From positions 10,865-31,534 of the forward strand of contig NWUY0300022717.1 of assembly GCA_004151065.3 (NCBI GenBank): 20,670 nucleotides of DNA, given 5' to 3'. This stretch comes from Larix sibirica. Lineage: Eukaryota > Streptophyta > Pinopsida > Pinales > Pinaceae. Positions 1 through 8,370 of the stretch are shown here, in pieces; the stretch's first letter is position 1, and every line of letters starts with the position of its first letter. The translations under genes were made by a program, and so were the position numbers. The notes below the pieces were generated by a model. The model was not told where the DNA came from and did not search any database. It worked only from the letters and a program-made list of their open reading frames with translations.

Positions 1-50
1 TTAGAACCATGCTCGGACTTACAAACACCCCTTTTGGATTAAGGGAGGAA
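1..50 (+). mobile_element. 3' end of LTR-retrotransposon internal region with polypurine tract
   Basis: The purine run AAGGGAGGAA at 41-50 lies directly before a TGTTGGAATC start. This is the expected arrangement of a polypurine tract abutting a 3' LTR, where plus-strand DNA synthesis is primed. The rest of the element would lie left of the window, so the polyprotein cannot be checked. The call rests on this junction alone. Confidence 0.5.
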
Positions 51-330
51 TGTTGGAATCCTACAGGATATTTTGTAAATATTAATAATGTAAATACCTT
101 CAGATTTCAGTTAGGGAAGATGAAGAGTTATAGACTCCAATGAATATCTTAGAATCCGAAGTCCAAGAGTCTTATATTTTATGTATAAATAAGGGCTTTT
201 GCCTATGGATTATATGAAGAAATGAGAGTTATTTCTGTCATTAAGGCTATGTGTTGCGCATTTTTTATTTGGAGATCATTGAAGAATAAGAAAGCTAAAG
301 CGTCGAGATATTATTCTACTCGTTTCTACA
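51..330 (+). mobile_element. LTR (3' LTR) of a probable copia-type retrotransposon
   Basis: The block starts TGTTGGAATCC right after a polypurine tract and can be closed at a CA dinucleotide (CGTTTCTACA, ending at 330), giving an LTR of about 280 bp. It has a TATA box near its middle, as expected for a U3-R-U5 layout. No primer-binding site follows, so I read it as a 3' LTR whose body lies off the left edge. TGTTGGAA starts are common in plant copia elements, but without the polyprotein the superfamily is inference. The 3' border is the less certain end. Confidence 0.55.
184..192 (+). promoter_or_regulatory. TATA box of the left LTR
   Basis: TATAAATAAG lies about 130 bp into the LTR, the usual place for the U3 promoter. 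There is no evidence that it is active. Confidence 0.45.
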
Positions 331-858
331 AAAATAGCACCCATAAAATTTAAACATCTGGTGGTCAAAACATCCATCGAACAGGAAGCCTATCGACTAC
401 TATGTTTAGGAAACATATTCATACTACATATGAAGTAAAAATTATATGTCTCAATTGACGACTTTTAGAGTACTTGACCGTCTAGACGATGGAGAATTGA
501 CCATTGATTAAGGGCATTAATGAACCGACTGCTATAGAGCCAACCATCATAGAAGAATCAAACGGTAGCGAGGGAAGAAAGAGTCAACCACCATCAAATA
601 TTCAAATGAAATTGACCAGCATGTTACTTGTCAACTATATCACCCATTTCCAAGTTAATTTACCGCCCAACAACCACATTAAACTACAATTGGTGTGAAC
701 GTATATTTGACCAAGCAACGAGTAAGACTCACTTGAAGTGAAATGAATTGAGTTTTTCAATTATTATTACTTGTAAACGGGTTGGACATCAATCTTAAAT
801 TGAATTTATACATATCAATGTGAGTAATATAGAAGTGTTTGGTGGTCGAATGTAATTT
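331..858. other. Unrecognised intergenic sequence
   Basis: This stretch follows the left LTR. One 64-codon open frame starts at 504 but resembles no family I know, and it is short for AT-rich DNA of this kind. I see no primer-binding site, tandem structure or conserved motif. It may be an old, unidentifiable repeat. Confidence 0.4.
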
Positions 859-1365
859 GGAGTCTTGTATAAAATGTTACGTGGGAATATAAATGAATTG
901 GTTGTTGAGTCTACATTTAATGCATCGATTCTATGTTAATCAACTCACTCGACTCACTCTAGTCGATTCTTCATTGGAGTCAACTCATCATATGGTCAAC
1001 TTTGAATTTCGGTCAAATATTTTTTGAGTCAGTTACTAAAAATGTAATTAGAGAATGTTTTAATAGTCGAGTCAAAGTTAATGTTGATACGTTTTGAATT
1101 GATATTGAGTCGATCGAGTCATGAATTTCTATAAGTGACTCTAATTTAAACTTTTTGAAGTCAAGAGGGGATGAAACATGAGTATTTTGCAAGGTAGGAG
1201 ATCCCCTCCATTTCTGTGATGTACATTGGTATCTAGACAACTCTTGTAAGTCGAGTCGATTGTGTTAGTCAAGAGGGGATGAAACATGAGTATTTTGCAA
1301 GGTAGGAGATCCCCTCCATTTTTGTGATGTACGTCGGTATCTAGACAACTCTTGTAAGTCGAGTC
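859..1365. repeat. Segment enriched for the pentamer GAGTC/GACTC
   Basis: By eye I count 11 occurrences of GAGTC or its complement GACTC in about 507 bp, for example near 951, 977, 1026, 1069, 1107, 1116, 1137, 1253 and 1361. About one is expected by chance. Many sit in a wider TCGAGTCGAT-like context. No fixed period is obvious outside the 108-bp duplication. It may be a decayed satellite or the motif-rich part of an unknown retroelement. Confidence 0.5.
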
Positions 1366-1379
1366 GATTTGTGTTAGTC
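1160..1379. repeat. Two-copy tandem duplication, about 108-bp unit
   Basis: Copy 1 (1160-1267) and copy 2 (1268-1376) both begin GTCAAGAGGGGATGAAACAT and run head to tail, followed by GTCA from the start of a further unit. They differ at three bases and one single-base insertion. Two differences are ACGTCGG in copy 2 against ACATTGG in copy 1. These are CpG-to-TpG/CpA changes and suggest that copy 1 has lost methylated CpGs that copy 2 keeps. Confidence 0.9.
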
Positions 1380-1380
1380 A

Positions 1381-2130
1381 ATTCCAAATCAGTTGACCAT
1401 GATCAGAGCATGCACAATGAGTAGGCAGTCCAATAAAACTTGTAGGCATTTAAACCCTCACATCAGAAGAATACGTTGAAGGAATTCAAGAAAAATATAT
1501 CTTACATCGCACATAAAAGAGCTTAAAGAAAATATGATGATGCAAGAACACTTGAATAGATTGAGCCCCCCGGTGCAGAAATGCAGAAGCAGTTATTGGG
1601 TTGTGACCTTAGAATTTGAAGGCCGAGAAATGGTATAGAAAGAAGAGCCAAAAGACCTCAATTATGAGCCAATGGAGATGAATGAAGAGCAGATGATTAA
1701 AGGGTGAGGCTTCGACTGACTACTACTAGATTGAAGATGGAAGCTGGAGAATCACAAGTCAAGGATGTTCTTGCATACTTGTTCTCTTCAGTACAAAGAA
1801 GAGTTTTGGGTGGGGGATATGTTGGAGGGACCCTTTGGGGCCTCTTAATATCATCATTATCTTATGTTAATGTAATCAATGTATGAGCAGTTGGAGTGTG
1901 TGTAACCGCTCCAACCATCTCCATAAATCACAAATACCCTTTTCAAGATGAATGCTAATTGACTGGACATTCTATCGAATTCTTCTTTTTGATGGTTTGT
2001 TGTGCATGAGTGTTATTATGTGCTTGAATGCTATATGATCTAAGTGATCAAAACACTACTACATATTTTAATGAAATAAAATGTCTTTCAATTATGAACA
2101 ATATGCCAGCAATTACATACATACCTAGAG
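1381..2130. other. Unrecognised intergenic sequence
   Basis: A 60-codon open frame starts at 1704, and there are short open stretches around 1480-1700, but none matches a family I recognise. The right part (about 2040-2130) may be the 3' flank of the minus-strand LINE fragment that follows. No poly(A) or poly(T) tract marks its end. Confidence 0.35.
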
Positions 2131-2605
2131 TTATTTGACAGGCATCATAAAAATAAAAAAACAAGCCATATTTTTATTGATCTCCAGAGCCTTCAGAATT
2201 ATTGGGTGTTTGACTTTACCTAGTTTCCACTGTCCTTTGTAGGAAATTATTATTTGGTGACTTACTTGTATTGTAGGAATATGTTTTCCTTGAAAGGTCA
2301 TATAATTTCTTGCAAGCCAAAACCGCTGCAATAGAAAACATGGCAATGCCTTTTAAGCATCCATTGTCTTCTCCTTGTGCTAACTTTCAAAACAAGCCAA
2401 AGGGATTCCCCTCTCCCTTCATTTTTTCCATTTGATTGTTGTATTGCACCTTGGTTCCAAACTTCCTTTTCACAAATAAGTGTTCCAATGTTTCATAGTC
2501 TATGCATAAAATGCATCTTGTTAATACGTGCCAATTTCTATTATAACCATTATTCCATGTTAATATTTTTATTGGATAATGCCAACCATGTAAAAATCTT
2601 GGTTT
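2131..2605 (-). pseudogene. LINE ORF2 C-terminal fragment (zf-RVT region and tail)
   Basis: Read on the minus strand from 2605, the translation gives KTKIFTWLALSNKN. After a frameshift near 2555-2570 it gives ILTWNN, then CILC and ETLEHLF, and further on FWLARNYMTFQGK, ending at a stop at 2131. This order (K.KIFTWL, a Cys-x2-Cys, EHLF, then a W.ARN..F block) is the zinc-finger-like RVT domain and following tail of plant L1-type LINE ORF2 proteins. That domain acts after the reverse transcriptase in target-primed reverse transcription. The fragment is frameshifted and has internal stops, so it is dead. Its upstream part is missing because the gypsy LTR begins at 2606. It is a different LINE family from the one at 5605. 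Confidence 0.75.
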
Positions 2606-3046
2606 TGTTAGGGATCTTGCCCTAACTCCTCTACTTTTGAGGATACGTAGGAGTACTTTATTGGTGTACGAGGCTATTTTCTTTGAATGAGGCCCATTAG
2701 ATAGTTACTAAATGTAAAACAATCTCTTTATTAATCAAAACCACTACATGGTCGACCTTCTTTAATAGTAGGACCATGAGTAGTTAGGGTTTTTGTTGTT
2801 GATGCATTATATATAGGGTTGAAGGTTTTGTAATGCGATCAATAATTGTTATTGTGTTTGGGGCTCTGATCATAGGAGGTTCCCTCCTCAAAGAGGCAAG
2901 TGGAAATTTCTCTTCTTTTGGACATCACTAATACAAGGGTTATTTCTTAGGTTTTATCTATTTATCTCTTGCATTATTTGTCCATCGTTGGTATTCTATC
3001 ACATTTTGTTATTTTGCTTCGTAATTCTGGGGTTAAGTACATTACA
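2606..3046 (+). mobile_element. 5' LTR of the gypsy element
   Basis: It starts TGTTAGGGATCTTGCCCTAA, ends ATTACA, and is followed after two bases by a primer-binding-site match. That fixes the 3' border well and gives about 440 bp. A TATATATAG box lies at 2809. The first bases form a short hairpin (GTTAGGG and CCCTAAC around a six-base loop). No partner LTR is in the window, so the age of the element cannot be read from LTR divergence. Confidence 0.7.
2809..2816 (+). promoter_or_regulatory. TATA box of the gypsy LTR
   Basis: TATATATAG lies about 200 bp inside the 440-bp LTR, a normal U3 promoter position. The downstream TTTTGTAATGCGATCAATAA could carry the polyadenylation signal of the R region. 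Activity cannot be judged. Confidence 0.45.
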
Positions 3047-3048
3047 TG

Positions 3049-3060
3049 TGGTGTTAGAGC
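3049..3060 (+). other. Primer-binding site (initiator tRNA-Met type), degenerate
   Basis: TGGTGTTAGAGC matches 10 of 12 bases of TGGTATCAGAGC, the plant initiator methionine tRNA primer site. Both mismatches are transitions. It lies two bases after the CA end of the LTR, which is the right place to prime minus-strand synthesis. Confidence 0.65.
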
Positions 3061-3888
3061 ACTTTCTTGGGCCAAGCACACACCCAAATTTTAGAAAGAA
3101 AAAAAATATATTAAAGACATGTTTTGGTGTCTTTAAATAACACAAATTTGTCATTTAGCAGGTAAAATTGTGGTTGGGAAATCATACATGCAAGAAATAC
3201 AAGTGGTATCCCCTTGCTGGAAACCCTTCCTTATTGGTACCCCTTCAAGTAGTGCTACATTAGACAATGCCTAAATATAGAATTTCACTTCCATGTACCT
3301 TCAAGTATATTGGGATCTACCTAGGATACTTAAATCCAACTTTAGATTAATGTCCAATTGATCATCTTGTTGCTATAGTGCCACCGCTCATAGCATTCGA
3401 GAAGATTCTCTCTAGTACTTGGGTAGTCAAGTAGTATGGCTAAGAGCACAGTCAAGCCTCCTTAGTTAGCACCCTGAGATATTTGGTTGAGTTCTGCTAT
3501 TGGACTCAGTCAGTATATCGGAGAGTAATAACATCTCACACTCCCTTATCCTTAAGATTATACAAACTCTACACAAGCCCAAATTCCTACATAATTTGGA
3601 ATATCAAGAATTCGGAAATTTTGTCACCACAATATTAATAAGAAGAGAGTAATACCCCCATAGGGGTACTTATGTTAAAAAAATGGATACCAGTTGTACC
3701 TTATAGTAGACCTATCTCAAAAGACTCCTTGTTATGTGTTGATCATCATGGTACCACTCTCTACTAACATTTTTTTGATGGACCCAACCACATCATTGTG
3801 GATGACCTACCTCATCAAACTCCTTGTGGGACGTTGATCGTTGTGGTCTCACTCCCCAATAATATTTTAGGGGGTACTCGCGAGCACC
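3061..3888 (+). other. Gypsy untranslated leader
   Basis: This 0.8 kb separates the primer-binding site from the first gag ATG. I find no open frame or recognisable domain. Plant gypsy elements often have leaders of this size, so I assign it by position only. Confidence 0.45.
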
Positions 3889-4985
3889 ATGACGACACAC
3901 TCAAACACCATGTAGTTAAATAAGCAACTTGACCCCCTGGATGATTAGTACTCTATGCTTCAAACATAACTCAAAGATATTGTTACCCCACACGGTCAAG
4001 ATATTGCCACACTCTACGAATCAATTAAAACCTTGTAAAATATGGTGGCCCCTCTGGTGAGTATGCAAGACCAACTTAGTCAACTAACAACTCACTTCCT
4101 CCCGGTTGATAACCAATGGAATGAACCATACCTATAGATACCTAGTGAGTAATCTTTAAAGGTGGGAAAATTGCACCATAAACAACTCCTTTTGGACCCT
4201 CACATTCATAAACTTCCTCCACTAATAATCATCAGAACCGCTTTCCTGAAATAGATATGAACAACTTTGATGGTTCTCACCCTTTTGGTTGAGTCACCTA
4301 AATGGAACACTACTTTGCTCTCCATGGCATTATTGATGACATGATGAAACTTAGAGTGGGGGTGTTGTACTTGGAGTTAGAATGATGGAAATGGCATGAA
4401 TGGCAGAAAAAAATTGTATGGGGGCTACATAGCATGGAGTCAATTTGTTAAATCGATTAGTGCTCATTTCAAGAGAAATACTCAATATTTGGGATAGTTG
4501 ACCAAGCTGCACCAAACAAGCTCAGTAGTAGACTTTGTCATAGCCTTTGAGTAATTGTCAATATGTACAAAGGGATTAACTAATTATTTGTATACAAAAT
4601 GATCCATTAGTGGTCTTAGAGAAGATATTAGAGAGAATTTAGGATGCATAAACTCGCTACCTAGTTGGAGACCTCTCAACGAACTCAATAAGTGGAGATA
4701 ATAATCAATGCACAAGCTAGACACTCTTTCATGCCCTGCACTCATCCTACATGGGACACTCTCCCAAACACCTTGCTTGCTTAGTCCCTAAAATTTCAAT
4801 GATTGTCTCCAATAGAAATGTAAGACGTCAAAGGTGTGGACTCTGCTATAATTGTGCCTGGTCACAAATGTAAAGAATATAAATGATCTCAAATTGATGT
4901 TACCTCTCCCCCCCAAACATAAGAAATCACTATGGAAAATACCCCTAAGTTAAAGGTAGCTAACAATGACCCTATATGCAAACAT
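3889..4985 (+). pseudogene. Ty3/gypsy gag pseudogene (retrotransposon gag domain plus zinc knuckle)
   Basis: Gag forms the virus-like particle that packages element RNA. The ATG at 3889 has a good context (AGCACCATGACG) and its frame runs to 4254 with several stops, including a heptad-like stretch MVAPLVSMQDQLSQL near 4040-4085. After a frameshift near 4235 the next frame gives FPEIDMNNFDG, MEHYFALHGI and LRVGVLYLELE. A second shift near 4410 gives the core gag domain, with WSQFVKSISAHF, LTKLHQTSSVVDFV and SISGLREDIREN. A remnant zinc knuckle follows at 4841-4875: CYNC is readable, but the PGHKC half is out of frame and too close. Several stops sit where the family has Trp or Gln (G-stop-VT-stop-MEHYF), so they are C-to-T type changes. 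Confidence 0.8.
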
Positions 4986-4987
4986 AG

Positions 4988-5604
4988 ATGGAGTCTGAAG
5001 TTCATCGAGAAGAACCCCTAATATCCCTTCATGCTTTATCTGGATCTTCCCCTCTGCAAACCCTAGAACTTCTTGGCTACATCAATCATAAAAAAGTAAT
5101 TGTTTTGGTTAACAATGGTAGCACCCACAATTTTATTCATAGGCATATGGATAAACAATCTCATTTCTCAATCCACCCATTGAAAACTTTCAAATTATGA
5201 TAGCGAATGGAGGCATGGAAAAATGTGGAGGTAGATGTGAAAATGTGAAACTTCAATTATGGAACTATTATCTCAAAGACTCATATGTTTGCGATAGATA
5301 TGGGTGGTTGTGATATAGTTTTAAGGGCATAATGGCTACGCACCTTGGTGCTAGTCACTATGGATTTCAATGAATTATACTTGAGATTTAATAAAGATGA
5401 TCATACGCACACCCTCAAAGGGCTTCGATCAAGCTCCTTAAAAATCATAAGCTCTCTCCATATAGAGAATTTATTGAAGAAAGGCCACTCTAACATATTG
5501 CTCAATTCAATGTCATGTAGGTTATGGATAGTCTCACACAAGAAATCCACCCTGACTAATTGCAACAAGTTTTGAACAAACATCATTAGGTAGGTTGAAT
5601 ATCC
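4988..5604 (+). pseudogene. Ty3/gypsy retropepsin-type protease and linker, inactive
   Basis: The open frame at 4988-5200 carries LISLHALSGSSPLQTLEL and then VIVLVNNGSTHNFIH, the active-site region of the plant retropepsin-like domain (RVP_2). The family has Asp-Ser-Gly there; here the Asp codon reads AAC (Asn), so the catalytic residue is lost. After a shift the downstream half continues with MFAIDMGGCDIVL and a stop in the usual GAQWL block (LRA-stop-WL), then MDFNELYLRFNKDDHTHTLKGL. The final part (LQQVLNKHH near 5560) is the linker that normally leads into the LPP...DH start of reverse transcriptase. That reverse transcriptase is absent. Confidence 0.8.
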
Positions 5605-7770
5605 CAATGCACAATCTTCTCCATCCTTTATAGATTTAGGTTAAATATGGATCCATGCATGGGAGGTTTATTCTTGATTTAGTGGTATTTGCATGGGAGG
5701 ATATGGAGTGGGCCAAAAAGACTAGTAAGCAATGCCTTCTATTGAAGATTGATTTTGACAAGGCATATGACCATGTCGATTGGTTAGAATGGGATGTTTA
5801 CTTGTTTGGGCTTTGACTCCCATTGCGTGTCCATGGTGAACACTCTCTTTACCAACGATCAACCTCTGTCTCTATCAACAATTGTTTCTCCCCTTAGATA
5901 TCTCTTCATTGAGCTATTAGATAGGGGTACCTATTGGCTCCATGTTTATATGTTTTGAAATGTAATGGGTTGTTTGTTGGAGGCAACTCACATTATGGAG
6001 CAGGTTAGGGGTATTCTACTCCCATATGACATAGATATGGTTAATAACCAGTTTTTCAATTATTCCCTTCTCTCTACGAGGGTTGGACATGAGTTAGTTG
6101 ACGAGGATTTGACTTGTTTGGATACATTTTGCATTTCTTCAAGGGAAATGGTTATTGCACACAAAACATAGTTTTGGCTTATTGTTTGGATTCCATTCAT
6201 GAGTGGATCCTTCCTTCCTAGAATTTTATTTTCCCCAAGGTCATAGTTAGGTACTTGGGTATCTCCTTTGGGGTTGGGTTGTCACTGGTAGCCATGTGGG
6301 ATTGGTGTCTTCAGAGGCTGCAAATAAAATTTCATGTTTGGAATCATAAGGAGCTCCCCTTTGTAGGAGTTTTAATGGTCATTGTATGCATTCTTCAGAC
6401 CTCTCACGTGTATTATATTTCTTGTTGGCACCACAATCAGATTTGATGCCTTGAACGCATTTTGACAACATATTTGGCAGAGAATGTGGTCTTCATTTAG
6501 TTATGTGCAATGCTAATGCTATGCCCAATGATGAGGAGATCCTTGATTTGATTTATGTTTGCTTCACAAAGTGGTATTCTGGTGGTCAAGTGGGTGGTGA
6601 GATCTCTTGAGGTCTCTACTCCATTAAAGGTTCCATTTCGATATCAAATGCTTTCAATGCAACGTATTGGAAAAGTTTGGGGTGTTTTTGTTTTATTTGA
6701 TACCATTTCCACTCCTTGTCTCTTCCAGGTTTCAAGATTTCTTATTCTCATAAGTATTTGGTAAACTTGGAAATATGTGGTATGACTAGTCTATTGGTAG
6801 TGGGGCGAGTTGGGACCTCGCTTGCAAGTAGATTTGAAGTTGGAGGGAGCAAGGTGATTGCATTGTGGATATGCCACAAATCTAGGCACATAGACTGAGT
6901 CATAAGGGCATTTTTTATGGTGGTATCTGTGGATGTGGAATCCCTACATTCATGGCTAGATGTAGAGGTCGCTTGCTTAGGAGTATGGTCTCCCCACTAC
7001 TAATTACCCCTCGATCATGGAGTTGCAAGCCCTTATTGCAGATTTTGACATGTTCATGATGAATACTATTATTCTTGGACCATTTTGACGAGACTAGGAG
7101 TGGAGCATTAGCCACCCGCTTCTTCAATATGATTCCTATCATATGTATCAAGTTCTTCATTAGAGAAATATTCTTTCCCCATTTCTTAATTTCCAATGGG
7201 TATCTAAGGATCCAAAGGAACATTGGGTTTGTCATATTTAGAGTGTTTGGATGTTGCAACATTCTTCTAAGTTGTGAATTTTTGTGTGATCAATCATTTA
7301 ATAGGGGATTCCTTCCATGGCTAGGTTTTCCAAGAGTGGCCTTTCATATGACCTTTACCTAGTTTGTAAGTGTATGGACACTATCCAACACATTTTACAG
7401 GAGTGTCGATTTGCCAATAAATGTTGGGCTATTATTTGAGGCTCAACATGACGTGTTACTTCAAGGTAGGATGCATTAGTGTACTGTTTTGTTCAATTAT
7501 GGTAATTCTCTTGTCTACAATTCCTTTTTAGGGCTTTGGTGTTTCTTGCATATCTCAATGTTAATTGTGCTATAGAAAATTAGGCATAAGAACTTGTTTT
7601 TAATAGAGAGGTTAGTTTCCTGTCTTCTTTCAATTACATTGTGGAATGATGAAGTACGCCATCAAATTTTGGCTAAGGGACCTCTTTTGATCAAAGATGC
7701 CCAAACTTTGGATCACATAGATTATTCTACTTTTATTTTTGCTCTATTAGCTCTTAGGAAAAGGTTATGA
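5605..7770 (+). pseudogene. LINE ORF2 pseudogene, 5'-truncated (reverse transcriptase to C-terminus)
   Basis: Homology starts inside the reverse-transcriptase domain; the endonuclease part is missing. Recognisable blocks in order: HGRFILDLVVFAWEDMEWA and LLLKIDFDKAYDHVDW (RT motif A, its Asp at 5751) up to 5816; a degenerate motif B near 5910-5930; QFFNYSLLST at 6049-6078 where the FADD box should be; LDTFCISS and AHKT; VIVRYLGISFGVGLSL, AMWDWCL and YYISCW at 6240-6430. Later come GFPRVAFHMTFT, then LVCKCMDTIQHILQEC (zf-RVT, 7359-7405), and a last open stretch KIRHKNLF to a stop at 7768-7770, probably the natural end. At least four frameshifts and many stops make it non-functional. From 6231 onward it is duplicated at 8371. 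Confidence 0.8.
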
Positions 7771-7825
7771 AATACATTTTATATTTTTTCTATATTATCT
7801 CTTGGGAAGAGGTTATGAAATACAT
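7751..7825 (+). repeat. Two-copy 27-bp direct repeat at the LINE stop codon
   Basis: A 27-bp motif beginning CTCTTAGGAA (7751-7777) recurs as CTCTTGGGAA (7799-7825) with two differences and a 48-bp period. The first copy spans the probable ORF2 stop. At 7801 copy A keeps the C seen in the sister unit, while copy B has A at 9941, so copy B is the changed one. Confidence 0.7.
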
Positions 7826-8169
7826 TATGAAATAGATATCTAAGCTACATGTAATCTCATATTAGATCAAGGGCTTAGAGCTAAAAAATTAATCAAGCAA
7901 GTGAGGTGATGACAAGTAAAGGAAGCGAGGTGATAGAAAAGAAAAGGAAACGATCTGCACTAGAACAAAAATATGTTTAAATTGCCACAATTTGCTAGTT
8001 GTTTGAAGCTCTTTCATGTCAATTATTTCTTTTCTCTTCCCCACAATGGAAATTTCTCTTCAAATTGTTCCACTAGTCAATCTACCCACATGATACCATG
8101 GCCTAGGAATATAGCTATACATAATATATAATGGGAGCTTGGCATGCAGGATTAGTGTGGCTCACTTGA

Positions 8170-8171
<2 letters not shown>
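7771..8171 (+). other. LINE 3' flank / probable 3' UTR
   Basis: This follows the LINE stop and precedes the AC microsatellites. It has no coding signal. I find no clear poly(A) tail or target-site duplication, so the 3' end of the element is not fixed. It is repeated at 9911-10311. Confidence 0.45.
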
Positions 8172-8213
<42 letters not shown>

Positions 8214-8369
8214 TGCTCTAAAAGCATAAATTGGACCACATATAACACACACACACACACACACACACACATATTGCTCTAAAAGCATAAATCTATGTTA
8301 TGTTTTCATGAGCCTTTTTTCTACCTTTATGAGAGTTGGACCACATATAACACACACACACACACACAC
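8172..8369. repeat. Compound (AC)n microsatellite, copy A
   Basis: There are three AC tracts: 8172-8210 (39 bp), 8245-8271 (27 bp) and 8350-8369 (about 20 bp, cut by the N). The first two are each followed by the same TATTGCTCTAAAAGCATAAA flank. The second and third are each preceded by TTGGACCACATATAA, so the unit of repeat includes flanking sequence. The third tract has no counterpart in copy B. Confidence 0.9.
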
Positions 8370-8370
8370 N
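8370..8370. other. Single ambiguous base N: probable contig join
   Basis: An N separates the third AC tract from the restart of LINE sequence in mid-domain. A one-base N at such a boundary is more like a join of two contigs than a single unclear base call. An open frame that runs through it (8308-8586) is chimeric and is not a gene. Confidence 0.85.

Larger units (their letters stand above)
2606..5604 (+). mobile_element. 5'-half of a Ty3/gypsy LTR retrotransposon
   Basis: The order is 5' LTR (2606-3046), primer-binding site (3049-3060), leader, gag (3889-4985) and protease with the start of the protease-RT linker (4988 to about 5604). The element stops before reverse transcriptase, RNase H and integrase, and no second LTR occurs in the window. 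It inserted into the minus-strand LINE fragment, since LINE homology ends on its left border. Its right end is replaced by a plus-strand LINE that begins inside the reverse-transcriptase domain. It is a non-autonomous relic. Confidence 0.75.
6231..8350 (+). repeat. Copy A of a 2.12-kb near-identical direct repeat
   Basis: From TTCCCCAAGG at 6231 to TTGGACCACATATAA at 8350 the sequence matches 8371-10488 base for base, apart from T/A at 7057/9197, C/A at 7801/9941 and one extra CA unit in the second microsatellite. It carries the C-terminal half of the LINE, its 3' flank and two AC tracts. An assembly origin is likely (see findings). Confidence 0.95.

Noticed and set aside
6915-7262. A 115-codon minus-strand frame, repeated at 9055-9402
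   Set aside because: It is antisense to the plus-strand LINE ORF2 remnant and shows no domain; its conservation between copies only reflects the near-identical duplication.
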